This document shows, one piece after another, positions 8,249 to 16,308 of a stretch of DNA of 64,000 bases. Each line of letters opens with the position of its first letter. Within the stretch, counting starts at the first letter, position 1. The stretch spans positions 117,540-181,539 of the forward strand of contig DATHNW010000026.1 in NCBI GenBank assembly GCA_035485575.1, written 5' to 3'. Made by a program: the position numbers and the translations under genes. This DNA is from DASRHD01 sp035485575 (lineage in GTDB: Bacteria; Verrucomicrobiota; Verrucomicrobiia; Opitutales; Opitutaceae). The notes below the pieces were generated by a model. It was not told the origin of the DNA and searched no databases. It saw only the letters and a program-made list of their open reading frames with translations.

Positions 8249-9274
8249 ATGAGCAAAGCTCCACCGCCCCAACTGCCCGCCATCGCCGAGGCCGGCGAAA
8301 CGGGCACCTTGGGGATTGTCTACCTGAAGCGTTTCTGGTCGCAGAAGATCACCGCGCAGACGCAGACTCTTCCGGGCGCCATCACGGCCGGCGATCTGGT
8401 CGCTGAAAACGTGTTGCTGGCGGGTTTGCGGCTGGGCGTGCGGGAGACGCTGGATTTTCTTATGCAGACGGCTCCTTCCTTCGAGGAATTCGAGGCTTGG
8501 GTGCGAACGAAGAGCGGCGGCACGATCGCGCCCGCGCGCGTGGAGCGATTGAACGGCGCGCTGCGCGGCACTGGTGGGTTCGCTTTGGAGAGCATCCAGG
8601 CGGAACCGGCGCTTTCGGCGGACGACCTGGCGTTTTGGGACGAACACGGCTACGTGGTGGTGAAACAAGCGGTCTCTCCCGAGCATTGCCGGGCCGCCGT
8701 GCAGGCCATCTTTGAGCATGCCGGCATGGACCTCAACCGGCCCGATTCCTGGTATGGCGACGCCATCTGGATTCTGCTGGCGCATCATCCGGCACTGTGG
8801 GCGAACCGTAATTCGGGACGGATTCACACCGCGTTTGCCCAGATCTGGCAGCGGAACGATCTCTGGATGAATGTGGACGTGTGCGGGGTGAACCCGCCGG
8901 AGCGCCCAGGCTATAAATTTCGCGGCTCGGCGCTGCATTGGGACATGACCCTGACGCCGCCTCTCCGGCTGGGGACCCAGGCGATCCTCTACCTCACGGA
9001 CACTGCGGCCAATCAAGGCGCCTTCAGCTGCGTGCCGGGATTTCACCGGAAGCTGGAAACCTGGTTGCGGGAACAGCCCGCGGGGACCGATCCGCGCGTG
9101 CAGGCCTTGAAAGAGCTGCAGGCGATTCCGATCGCGGGCGCGGCCGGCGACCTGATCATCTGGCATCATGCGCTGCCGCACGGCGCGACGCCGAACCGGG
9201 CGGCCCTGCCCCGGGTGGTGCAATATCTCAACATGTTCCCCAGCCAGTACGACATCAACGCCGAGTGGAGCTAG
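8249..9274 (+). CDS. Phytanoyl-CoA dioxygenase (PhyH) family Fe(II)/2-oxoglutarate oxygenase
   Basis: 341 residues. The C-terminal two thirds show the PhyH jelly-roll. The iron-binding His-x-Asp is H230/D232 in ALHWDMTL, the distal His is H311 in WHHALPHGATPN, and R322 is placed to hold 2-oxoglutarate. FWDEHGYVVVKQAVSPEHC (about 129-147) is the usual domain entry. The first 110 residues are extra and unassigned. Members hydroxylate small molecules using O2 and 2-oxoglutarate; the substrate here is not predictable. The gene starts right after a repeat cluster, and the next gene starts 6 nt downstream, although base composition changes soon after. Confidence 0.85.
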   Translation: MSKAPPPQLPAIAEAGETGTLGIVYLKRFWSQKITAQTQTLPGAITAGDLVAENVLLAGLRLGVRETLDFLMQTAPSFEEFEAWVRTKSGGTIAPARVERLNGALRGTGGFALESIQAEPALSADDLAFWDEHGYVVVKQAVSPEHCRAAVQAIFEHAGMDLNRPDSWYGDAIWILLAHHPALWANRNSGRIHTAFAQIWQRNDLWMNVDVCGVNPPERPGYKFRGSALHWDMTLTPPLRLGTQAILYLTDTAANQGAFSCVPGFHRKLETWLREQPAGTDPRVQALKELQAIPIAGAAGDLIIWHHALPHGATPNRAALPRVVQYLNMFPSQYDINAEWS

Positions 9275-9279
9275 ACCGC

Positions 9280-10050
9280 ATGAGCGATTCGATCGAACCC
9301 GATCATTCCGCCTCGGCAGCACACAGCCCCGGAGATTTTGAAAAAGAACTCCTGGCGCTTTGCGGCGTCCTTGAGCAATGGCGCGCCGAGCAAAAGGTGA
9401 TTGAGAAAGCGAAGCTCAACGAATTTCTGCCTTTGAATTGGCGGGCGGCCCTTTATTCAGCGTGTTTTTTTGCTCTCTTTAGGCTAACCGCTGCCGCCGT
9501 AAAATTCTTTAAGATTCCAGATCATAACCTCGGAGCTTCACTACCAGTGCTCACGCTATTACTTTTCTTTTTGGGATGCGCGTTGCTTTTTGCCGTCCGA
9601 GCGGCCGGGTTTGGTACTGGCCAATTTTGGCGGACTATTTTTGAAGAATTAAAAAATAAAGATAATTACCCTTTCGCCCCTCTATTGAATGGCTTAAGGG
9701 TCGATTTTTCCGCCACCGACCGTTTACGACCCTTTTCAACCCATACTTTAGTCGCCGCCCAGGAACGGATTAGTTTGGAAGAAGCGACACTGGGAGATCA
9801 AATCACTTCAATTGTCGGCTCCCCAAATATATTAGCCGTGCTCGGCCTGTTCGGCGTAATCTGGGCAGCTTGGAAAGACCTATCTGGGCAAATGAATCCG
9901 CTAACATGGATCATTTTTGCAGGTACGATCATTGCCTTGATTCTCGCTGCCTACGGAGCCCATTTGCGGCTTTCTTTGTTCGAACTCACGCGCTGCCGGG
10001 CATTGCTAAGCCTGGAGATCGCCCGCCGGAATGCCGCAGTACCCCATTAA
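9280..10050 (+). CDS. Hypothetical four-helix membrane protein
   Basis: 256 residues from the ATG 6 nt after the PhyH stop. A charged, probably helical N-terminus (about 17-48) is followed by membrane segments near 54-74, 87-108, 182-198 and 208-230. The roughly 70-residue polar loop between helices 2 and 3 includes NYPFAPLLNGLRVDF. No family is recognised. From about 9430 the DNA becomes clearly AT-richer than the flanks (runs such as gaattaaaaaataaagataa), as in the next four genes, so it probably belongs to the accessory patch rather than to a PhyH operon. Confidence 0.7.
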   Translation: MSDSIEPDHSASAAHSPGDFEKELLALCGVLEQWRAEQKVIEKAKLNEFLPLNWRAALYSACFFALFRLTAAAVKFFKIPDHNLGASLPVLTLLLFFLGCALLFAVRAAGFGTGQFWRTIFEELKNKDNYPFAPLLNGLRVDFSATDRLRPFSTHTLVAAQERISLEEATLGDQITSIVGSPNILAVLGLFGVIWAAWKDLSGQMNPLTWIIFAGTIIALILAAYGAHLRLSLFELTRCRALLSLEIARRNAAVPH

Positions 10051-10120
10051 TCTCCTGAGCCTGGAGAAGACGCTTGTGAGACAAGCCCAGCATAGCTAGG
10101 AACGACTGTCCAGCAAAGCG

Positions 10121-11275
10121 ATGCGAAATATCTTCATTCTCTACATGCCGCCAGGCAATGCCGAGGCGATGGTGCATTATGAAGATACCATCCGAAAAAA
10201 GGTCGAAGTAAACTTGATCGCTTCCCTTGTTGATTCGGACACGCAGCGAAAACTAAAAACGATTTTTGGTGACAGGCCGATCGCGACCTGGGGATCGCGA
10301 GATACGAGCGCCAACCGGGCGAAATTTGACCGCATGAAGGATGGCGATGAAGTGCTCATCGTTGAGGGCGATACAGTAAAGCTATTGGGCCGTGTAGCGG
10401 CAAAAACCGTGAACCCAAAACTTTCCCGGCAGCTCTGGAAAAACCTTCGAGGTGAGGTGACGGAAGGCTGGGATCTCATTTACTTCATCGCTAATCCGCG
10501 GGAAGTCGGGGTGCCCTTCGCATCCGTTCGCGAGCTGGTCGGCTATGAGCCCAATTTCCAACTGCGCGGATTCATGGCAGTATCAGCAGATAAGCTGGCT
10601 AAATTTTACGCCGTTTACGATGACCTCTATTCGATTCTTCTCGCAAAGAAGGCCGGTCAGAAAGTTCAAAAATTGCCAAATGGCGCTGCATCATATCCAG
10701 AGCAGAGCGTAGAAAAAGCCAATCGTGCAGAAGAAAATGCGCCGGAATCTACTCCGGGTGAAGAGCCCAAGGAATCCGCCCACGTCTGGATGCAATGGAC
10801 GCTCCTTCGAATGGGTCGACAGGCGGGTCAAAAAGTCTGGGCTCCACGCAGTGACCAGTCACGCATTACAACAGCCCACAATTTTACCGATTTTGAGCCC
10901 ACCTTTGCCAGCGGATTAGACACACAAGTGAAATACGTTGAGAACATTGACGTCGTGTGGAAGGAAGAATTCCGGATCGATGCGGCCTTCGAGGTGGAGA
11001 ACAGCACCTCAATTTATTCCGGCTTACTCCGGTTTGCCGATCTAACCATGGTGGCCCCGAATACGCACTATCCCCTCTTCATTGTTGCCCCAGAAGAGCG
11101 AAAAAATCGGGTGCGCGAGCAACTTGTCCGCCCAACCTTCAAACATTTGCGAATCGCAGAAAAGGTCCGTTTTCTATCTTACGAGAAAGTACGAGAGATT
11201 GATCAATTCTTCGGATCCAGAGGCAAAGGCATGTCGGTTGAAGTATTCACCGGTCGTGCTGAAAATTTATCGTAG
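10121..11275 (+). CDS. Predicted restriction endonuclease: EVE/PUA-like domain plus PD-(D/E)XK-type C-terminus
   Basis: 384 residues. Residues about 45-165 (ATWGSRDTSANRAKFDRMK, GDEVLIVEGDTVKLLGRV, WDLIYFIANPREVGVPF) have the layout of PUA/EVE-like domains, many of which read modified bases in DNA. A Glu/Pro-rich linker (about 195-220) leads to a C-terminal domain with VENIDVVW, then DAAFEVENSTSIYSGLLRFA and PLFIVAPEERKNRVREQLVR. The Asp followed by E-x-E after a beta strand suits a PD-(D/E)XK nuclease. The combination suggests a modification-dependent restriction enzyme cutting foreign DNA in the cytoplasm. No methyltransferase is nearby, which fits. It is 66 nt upstream of a three-gene overlapping cluster. 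Domain calls are by eye. Confidence 0.6.
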   Translation: MRNIFILYMPPGNAEAMVHYEDTIRKKVEVNLIASLVDSDTQRKLKTIFGDRPIATWGSRDTSANRAKFDRMKDGDEVLIVEGDTVKLLGRVAAKTVNPKLSRQLWKNLRGEVTEGWDLIYFIANPREVGVPFASVRELVGYEPNFQLRGFMAVSADKLAKFYAVYDDLYSILLAKKAGQKVQKLPNGAASYPEQSVEKANRAEENAPESTPGEEPKESAHVWMQWTLLRMGRQAGQKVWAPRSDQSRITTAHNFTDFEPTFASGLDTQVKYVENIDVVWKEEFRIDAAFEVENSTSIYSGLLRFADLTMVAPNTHYPLFIVAPEERKNRVREQLVRPTFKHLRIAEKVRFLSYEKVREIDQFFGSRGKGMSVEVFTGRAENLS

Positions 11276-11340
11276 AGCACTCAAATTGAGTCTTATGCGA
11301 TTGCCTCCACGCAAGCGTTCAAATCACAATACCTGATAAC

Positions 11341-12225
11341 ATGCCCGCTTCCACCAGCCTTTTTGATAATTCTCCATCAAAGGTAACGCAACGCTTACTT
11401 GAAATGTATCCCCTTGAGGTTTTGCGCAATGAATTCGATGAGAAAGGAGACACGGAAAAAGTGACGGAAGCCATCATTGCAAAAAATATCGTCAGAGATG
11501 TGAAGACGGACTGCCTTCGTCTCATGGGGCATTGCCGTCAGCATATATATTTATTCGAGCATCCTCTCGATGCAGGAAAATTACCGACTGTTTTTTTCGG
11601 GAACAATGTCGAAGAGAAACAGGTGATCTGTGAAGCCGCCGACAGAGTCGAACATGAATATCTACTTCGTTTTCAATATGATTTCATCGAAGTCATAACC
11701 GAAACCGCAAAAAAGCGATGGCTGACCATGTGGTGGCCAATAAAATTGATTATCACACCCAAGCTACTGCAGGTGAGGATGGTTATCATGGAACGCAGTA
11801 CTAAACTTGGAAAGGGCATCTATTACGACAGCCGCACGCTGGATGACATCGGAATTATCTTAAGCGTGAAAGGTGGATTCGGCGCCCTGGCTCCACTCAC
11901 CCCCCTGGATATCAATAAAGGCGTAAAGACCATTTGGAGCAGCAAGGGATTAATTGACAGCAGCTTCGCTGCACACAAAACAACGAATTCCTTGGACACT
12001 TCCGCCATGGATACTGGTCATAGCATCAAAAAAGATGCTCCCGATAAATTTAAGAAGATGCTGGCTGAACCTCTACGCAAAGGCGTGTTCTTTGCTGAGG
12101 ATGATTCCTTGCCACCTACATTTGCTACGGATCCATGTGAAGGTCAAATTGCTCTTCGTCGCTATACTGATGATAGCGATGCTATAAATCAATTGATTGA
12201 TACAATCCTGAATAACAATAAATGA
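11341..12225 (+). CDS. Uncharacterised 294-residue protein of the accessory cluster
   Basis: Starts MPASTSLFDNSP. No domain is recognised. The N-terminal 60 residues look alpha-helical (VTQRLLEMYPLEVLRNEF), the middle is mixed (WWPIKLIITPKLLQVRMVIM) and the C-terminus is charged. The Trp/Met-rich middle is hydrophobic but does not form a clean membrane helix. Its stop overlaps the start of the next gene as ATGA, and it lies 66 nt after the predicted restriction enzyme on the same strand, so co-transcription is likely. AT-rich codon use contrasts with the flanking housekeeping genes. Function unknown. Confidence 0.65.
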   Translation: MPASTSLFDNSPSKVTQRLLEMYPLEVLRNEFDEKGDTEKVTEAIIAKNIVRDVKTDCLRLMGHCRQHIYLFEHPLDAGKLPTVFFGNNVEEKQVICEAADRVEHEYLLRFQYDFIEVITETAKKRWLTMWWPIKLIITPKLLQVRMVIMERSTKLGKGIYYDSRTLDDIGIILSVKGGFGALAPLTPLDINKGVKTIWSSKGLIDSSFAAHKTTNSLDTSAMDTGHSIKKDAPDKFKKMLAEPLRKGVFFAEDDSLPPTFATDPCEGQIALRRYTDDSDAINQLIDTILNNNK

Positions 12226-12557
12226 AATGGCCGTTTCAACGCTGGTTGGAATCGAAAACGTCGATTCTTAACGGAATGGATCCGAGCCGGATCTACGTTG
12301 AAAATGTGCGTGCCCTTCTAGGAATAAATCATAAGGCGGCGGAATGGCTCTGCGAAAAGGCCTGTCGTGACGGCCTTCTTGAACACTGGGTCTCCTTGGA
12401 AAACCCAGAGCTAGGTCGTTCGCTAGCCGAATTCCCTATTCAGAAACCATTGAGATCGGAAGAGATTCTCGATGAGGTCGCCGAGCAACTCGGCCAAAAA
12501 TCTCGCTTCCGACCGGAAGAACTAAGGCGGGTAGATTTTTACCGAGGGACTGCATGA
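12222..12557 (+). CDS. Small helical protein, possible winged-helix, of the accessory cluster
   Basis: 111 residues (MKWPFQRWLESKTSILNGMD). The stretch IYVENVRALLGINHKAAEWL, then CEKACRDGLLEHWV, reads like a helix-turn-helix followed by a wing, but this is only a pattern impression. Coupled by ATGA to both the upstream 294-residue gene and the downstream membrane gene. Function unknown. It could be an adaptor or regulator. Confidence 0.6.
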   Translation: MKWPFQRWLESKTSILNGMDPSRIYVENVRALLGINHKAAEWLCEKACRDGLLEHWVSLENPELGRSLAEFPIQKPLRSEEILDEVAEQLGQKSRFRPEELRRVDFYRGTA

Positions 12558-12808
12558 TGAAGCCAAGAAAGCCGGCAAATCCGCAACAACCCCCGGCTAA
12601 TTCTCAAGCCGCAATTTTGCATCTGTGCCTTGAGTACCTATGTCGATTTATGGTCGTCGCAACGGCATGTAGCGTAGTATTTCTGAGCGTAGTTGCGTGG
12701 CTGGCACAGGGATTTTTAGGGAAAAAATTCATTGAAGTTCACGACTTAGTGGTCGTTGCAGGACTCGGATTTGGCACTATTATCCTTTATTATTTCAAGA
12801 AGCGGTAG
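12554..12808 (+). CDS. Small two-helix membrane protein of the accessory cluster
   Basis: 84 residues. A polar Pro/Gln-rich N-terminus is followed by hydrophobic segments near 32-52 (FMVVATACSVVFLSVVAWLA) and 64-80 (LVVVAGLGFGTIILYYF), and the protein ends in FKKR. Its ATG overlaps the preceding stop (ATGA). A small membrane protein at the end of an accessory gene set could be an effector that damages the membrane, or only an anchor. Nothing in the sequence decides this. Confidence 0.6.
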   Translation: MMKPRKPANPQQPPANSQAAILHLCLEYLCRFMVVATACSVVFLSVVAWLAQGFLGKKFIEVHDLVVVAGLGFGTIILYYFKKR

Positions 12809-12946
12809 TGACTGCCCAGGAGTCACAGTTCCACAAACCCTGAAACGACGCAAGCAGACGAAAGGCTCAGGTTTAAACGATTGTTATCGGGCAATCGCCA
12901 GCGACAGGGCAAGGACCGTCTATGACTTGATGCCATTGCCGCAAAA

Positions 12947-12992
12947 GGTGCCCGAGGGGACTCAACCCCTATACGGTTAAGCACAGATTCCG
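12947..12992 (-). pseudogene. Degenerate 3' fragment of a tRNA-Leu gene
   Basis: The plus-strand sequence ggtgcccgagggg, actcaacccct, atacggttaagcacag aligns with the 3' half of the intact tRNA-Leu at 16139-16181 (about 36 of 42 positions, with three missing bases in the T arm). The T loop has lost a base, so it is not functional. Such 3' fragments are typical scars of elements that integrate at tRNA 3' ends. It sits 138 nt after the last gene of the AT-rich accessory cluster. No integrase gene remains. Confidence 0.7.
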
Positions 12993-13052
12993 ATCACCCT
13001 TCTTACGGCAGAATCCGGTCCTTACGGCGCCGCGGAAAAAGGCGGCCGCCCC

Positions 13053-13430
13053 TCAAGCAGCCAAGGCGGCGCGCACCGTCTGCAGGAGCCGGGCGCCGAC
13101 AAAGGGCTTGGTCAGAAACGAAAAATAGCCCTTGGCCCGGTCCGCGACCCAGCCCGTCCCTTCATGGACATAACCGCTGAGCAGGATGATGGGCAGGCCA
13201 GGCGCCTCCCGGTGCAGATGCTCGGTCAGCGTCAGGCCATCCATTTCCTTCATGATCACGTCCGTCATCACCACGGCGATCTCCTCCTTGTGCCGCCCCC
13301 ATTCGGCCAGGGCCGTCACGCCCGATTCCGCCTCGTAAACCGTGAAGCCGTGCAGGCGCAGGATGCCGCGAATGGCGTTCCGGATTGCAATGGAGTCATC
13401 GACCACAAGAACGGCGCGTGAATTATTCAT
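13053..13430 (-). CDS. Single-domain response regulator (CheY-like receiver)
   Basis: 125 residues from MNNSRAVLVVDDS; an in-frame upstream extension lacks receiver homology. Acidic pocket D11-D12, phospho-acceptor D57 in MTDVIM, S85 and K108-P109 (FLTKPF) are all present. There is no output domain, so it works as a phospho-relay or by protein contact. No kinase is adjacent; the hybrid sensor kinase at 44324 is too far away to be assumed as partner. Confidence 0.85.
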   Translation of the reverse strand: MNNSRAVLVVDDSIAIRNAIRGILRLHGFTVYEAESGVTALAEWGRHKEEIAVVMTDVIMKEMDGLTLTEHLHREAPGLPIILLSGYVHEGTGWVADRAKGYFSFLTKPFVGARLLQTVRAALAA

Positions 13431-13803
13431 GGGAGAACAATCGGGCCGCTCAATAAGGGATAAGGGGCAAGCGGCCGGTTTGTGGGCAGCAGCCAATCCT
13501 CAACCGCGGAAAGATTCAAATAATATTTATATATATAATCGCAAAGCAATTTATAAACAATCGCTATATATTGTATATTATTTGCATGATCTACGGCCTG
13601 CCCCCGCCGGGACAAAGCACCAGCCGAGAAGATTTCCCGCCGAGCCAGCCGGACGCTGGAAAAGAAAACTTTCGCCCCGGCCGTCGCCGCCAAAACCCCT
13701 CAATTGAGGGGTATATTTCTTTCCGGCCAGGACGTAAGATTCGAATTCAGCCCAGGCCCTCAGCCTGGTTTTTCTTATCTCAAAAATCCCAGGAAATCCC
13801 AAA
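13431..13803. promoter_or_regulatory. Intergenic promoter region with AT-rich tract and 16-bp palindrome
   Basis: Between the divergent response regulator and lyase-like genes. An AT-rich run from about 13516 to 13587 contains several TATAAT-like words (tatatataatcg, tatattgtatatt) that could serve either direction. At 13696-13711 lies a perfect palindrome, CCCCTCAATTGAGGGG, about 93 nt before the start of the secreted protein gene. It is a good size and position for a repressor or activator site. The bound regulator is unknown. Confidence 0.5.
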
Positions 13804-16080
13804 ATGTCTCGTCGCATCACTTTTTTCTTCCGTGCGTTCGGCGCCGGAATCCTCGTTTCCGCCGGCCTGTGGGCTTCGCGCGATCTGCGCGCCCAGACGG
13901 CCACCGCGACCAGCCTGGCCAGTTTTGGCGGCGTCGAGGAGCCCACGATCCTTTACTTCCCCCTCACCGACACCTTCACGAACGGCAACGCGTTCGTGAA
14001 CATCACCGACTCGACCACCAATTCGAGCCTGCCGGCCGGCACGTTTCAGATGCAGCTGCGTTACACCACCACCACCAACACGACGTGGTGGGATGGCGAC
14101 CGGGGCCTGTCTGAGACCGACCGCGGACGCGCGGAGGTCAAGAGCCTGGGACCGAATCAGACGGAAGGCACCACCTGCATCTATACGACGACCTGGCGCA
14201 CCAATCCCCAATACGCCGGCTCCGGCGGATTCGATCACATCACGCAACTGAAGCCGGTCGATGGCGTCGAGGGTTCTTCCGGCGCACCGCTGATAACGAC
14301 TTCGCTCGGGTCGGGCACCTCGTCCGCCAATGTCGATTACGCCTCATCCTCCTTTTCGCCGGCGGAGGTCTTCAGCCCGGTGACGGTGCGAAGCTTCAGC
14401 TGGGCGCCAAACACCTGGGTGGCGGAACAAATCAGGGTCACGCCCTCCGGCGACGGCCAGGCCACGGGGCAGGTCCAGGTCTCGGTCAACGGCGACTCCT
14501 TTCAAGGCGTGAGCAATGTGGAAGTATGCCGCCCAAATTCGACCACCTACTATCCGAAGTGGGGCCTGTACCGCGGCACGAACACATCCTCGAAATTCAG
14601 TGCCGCGGACTACATCCAGCACTCGAATGTCACCATGAGCCTGGCGCCGGTGGCGGTTCCCGCGGCGTCCGTGACCGCCAGCACCTATTCGAGCCCCTAC
14701 TCTCCCGCCAACACCGTGGACGGCATCCTGACCACCGCCAGCCGGTGGGCGGCCAAGGGCAATCCGCAATGGATCCAGTACGACCTCGGCGCGAACTACT
14801 CGCTCGCCTGGCTCAAGGTCGCCTTTCCGTATGCCAATATCTTTTCCTTCGACGTCCTGGTTTCGACCAATGGAACGACCTGGACCAATGAGCTCCTCGG
14901 CCAGGTGAGCAATGGCAGCGTGAACACCTTCCAGACCTACACGCTGCCGGCCGTGACCGCCCGCTACGTGCGGCTCAACTGCCATGGCTCCAATGCCGAC
15001 ACCTGGAACAACATCACCGAAGTGCAGATTTTCGGCTATGCGACGTACACGCCCGAGGCGGGGGCACCGGCGTTCAGCATCGCCGACGGTTCCTATGCCA
15101 CCAGCCAGACCGTCGCCCTCACCTCGACCACGACCGGGGCCTCGATCTACTACACGACCGACGGCAGCACCCCGTCGAACACCCACGGCACCCTCTACGC
15201 CGGAGCGATAACGGTCTCGAGCACGACGACCATCAAGGCCGTCGCCTACGCCAGCGGCCTCGCGCACAGCTCGGTGAGCGTCGCCACCTACACGATCCAG
15301 ACGGCGGCACCGGTGTTTGGCGTGGCCGATGACACCTACACCAGCGCGCAGACCGTCGCCCTCACCTCAGCCACGAGCGGAGCCTCGATCTATTACACGA
15401 CCGACGGCAGCACCCCGTCGAACACCCACGGCACCCTCTACACGCACCCGGTCGTGATCAGCAGCACGACCGTGCTCGAGGCCATCGCGTATTCCGGCAG
15501 CCTGCCCGCCAGTGCCGTTACCACCGGGGTTTACACGATCTGGACCGACGCCGACATCGGCAGTCCGCCCATCGCGGGCAGCGCCAGCGCGAGCAACGGC
15601 GTCCTGACCGTGAACGGCTGCGGCGGCGACATCTACGGCACGTCGGACCAGTTCAACTACCTGTACCAGGCCGTCTCCGGCAACCTGACGGTCACGGCGC
15701 AAACAGCCACGCAAACCAACACCAACGCCTGGGCAAAATCCGGCGTGATGATCCGCAACTCCACGGCGGCCGGCGACATGTTCGTCGACATCTTCGTCAC
15801 TCCCGGCAATGGCGTCGCCATGCAATACCGCAGCGCCGCCGGGGGCAGTTCCAAGAGCATCTCCGGAGCGGCCGGAGTCGTGGCGCCCTATTGGGTGCAA
15901 TTGATCCGCTCCGGCAACACCTTCACCGGCTACAGCTCACCCGACCAGATCACCTGGACGCAGGTGGGCTCGGTCACCATTCCGATGAACACCGCCGCGA
16001 CCGCGGGCCTGGAAGTATGCTCGCACAACACGGCAGCACTGAACACCTCCACTTTCCAAGGCGCGGCGATCAGCCACTGA
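13804..16080 (+). CDS. Secreted modular polysaccharide lyase-like protein (lyase + F5/8C + two CHB_HEX_C repeats)
   Basis: 758 residues with a signal peptide ending near ASRDLRAQ. Residues about 45-290 resemble heparin lyase I/PL20-type jelly rolls: TTWWDGDRGLSETDRGRAEV, then TTWRTNPQYAG and FDHITQLKP. Residues about 290-420 look like an F5/8-type C (CBM32) carbohydrate-binding domain (ANTVDGILTTASRWAAKGNP). Two chitobiase C-terminal-type repeats follow (about 425-500 and 505-580), each with GASIYYTTDGSTPSNTHGTL. The last 170 residues (NAWAKSGVMIRNSTAAGDMF) look like a concanavalin-type domain. It probably degrades an acidic polysaccharide outside the cell. The T2SS encoded at 19678-29889 is a plausible exporter. 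The substrate is unknown. Confidence 0.65.
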   Translation: MSRRITFFFRAFGAGILVSAGLWASRDLRAQTATATSLASFGGVEEPTILYFPLTDTFTNGNAFVNITDSTTNSSLPAGTFQMQLRYTTTTNTTWWDGDRGLSETDRGRAEVKSLGPNQTEGTTCIYTTTWRTNPQYAGSGGFDHITQLKPVDGVEGSSGAPLITTSLGSGTSSANVDYASSSFSPAEVFSPVTVRSFSWAPNTWVAEQIRVTPSGDGQATGQVQVSVNGDSFQGVSNVEVCRPNSTTYYPKWGLYRGTNTSSKFSAADYIQHSNVTMSLAPVAVPAASVTASTYSSPYSPANTVDGILTTASRWAAKGNPQWIQYDLGANYSLAWLKVAFPYANIFSFDVLVSTNGTTWTNELLGQVSNGSVNTFQTYTLPAVTARYVRLNCHGSNADTWNNITEVQIFGYATYTPEAGAPAFSIADGSYATSQTVALTSTTTGASIYYTTDGSTPSNTHGTLYAGAITVSSTTTIKAVAYASGLAHSSVSVATYTIQTAAPVFGVADDTYTSAQTVALTSATSGASIYYTTDGSTPSNTHGTLYTHPVVISSTTVLEAIAYSGSLPASAVTTGVYTIWTDADIGSPPIAGSASASNGVLTVNGCGGDIYGTSDQFNYLYQAVSGNLTVTAQTATQTNTNAWAKSGVMIRNSTAAGDMFVDIFVTPGNGVAMQYRSAAGGSSKSISGAAGVVAPYWVQLIRSGNTFTGYSSPDQITWTQVGSVTIPMNTAATAGLEVCSHNTAALNTSTFQGAAISH
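15082..15540 (+). repeat. Tandem internal DNA duplication in the lyase-like gene
   Basis: Two consecutive copies of about 220 bp encode the CHB_HEX_C-like modules. A core of about 60 bp around ctacacgaccgacggcagca differs by a single base between copies (near 15148 and 15388), while the outer parts diverge. This suggests recent duplication or gene conversion of the core. Confidence 0.8.
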
Positions 16081-16138
16081 CCGCCCGGGCAACGGGGATA
16101 GGCAAAATTTGAATCCGACCGGAAAATAGCGCCCAAAA

Positions 16139-16223
16139 TGGTGCCCGAGGGGGGACTCGAACCCCCATGCGGTTAGGCACAGGCTTCTGAGACCTGCGTG
16201 TCTACCAATTCCACCACCCGGGC
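16139..16223 (-). tRNA. tRNA-Leu (anticodon CAG)
   Basis: 85 nt including an encoded CCA. The acceptor stem GCCCGGG pairs with CTCGGGC, with the usual class II long variable arm. The anticodon loop CTCAGAA gives CAG, reading CUG. The T loop GGTTCGAGTCC is canonical. Its 3' part is duplicated as a degenerate fragment at 12947-12992. Confidence 0.95.
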
Positions 16224-16308
16224 ATGGGCAGGAGGGCCAAAACACACACTCGCGCCGCCCAGCGCAAGAAATTTTGGCACGGGCATCGGTTTGGATTCCG
16301 GACGGGGG

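Noticed and set aside
8087..9322. 411-codon minus-strand open frame over the PhyH gene
   Set aside because: The N-terminal end is translated repeat sequence (ETRRCGGAEK) and the remainder is antisense to a clear Fe(II)/2-oxoglutarate oxygenase.
10121..11275. Nuclease gene as part of a classical restriction-modification system
   Set aside because: No methyltransferase or specificity subunit occurs in the neighbourhood. A modification-dependent enzyme fits the visible domains better.
13012..13052. GGCGGCCGCC followed by T residues after the response regulator as a terminator
   Set aside because: The palindrome is too short to form a stable hairpin with a normal loop, so a terminator could not be supported.
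14344..15900. Glycine-rich minus-strand frames over the lyase-like gene (307 and 177 codons)
   Set aside because: Antisense translation of a Thr/Ser/Ala-rich secreted protein. The similarity between the two frames only mirrors the internal duplication.
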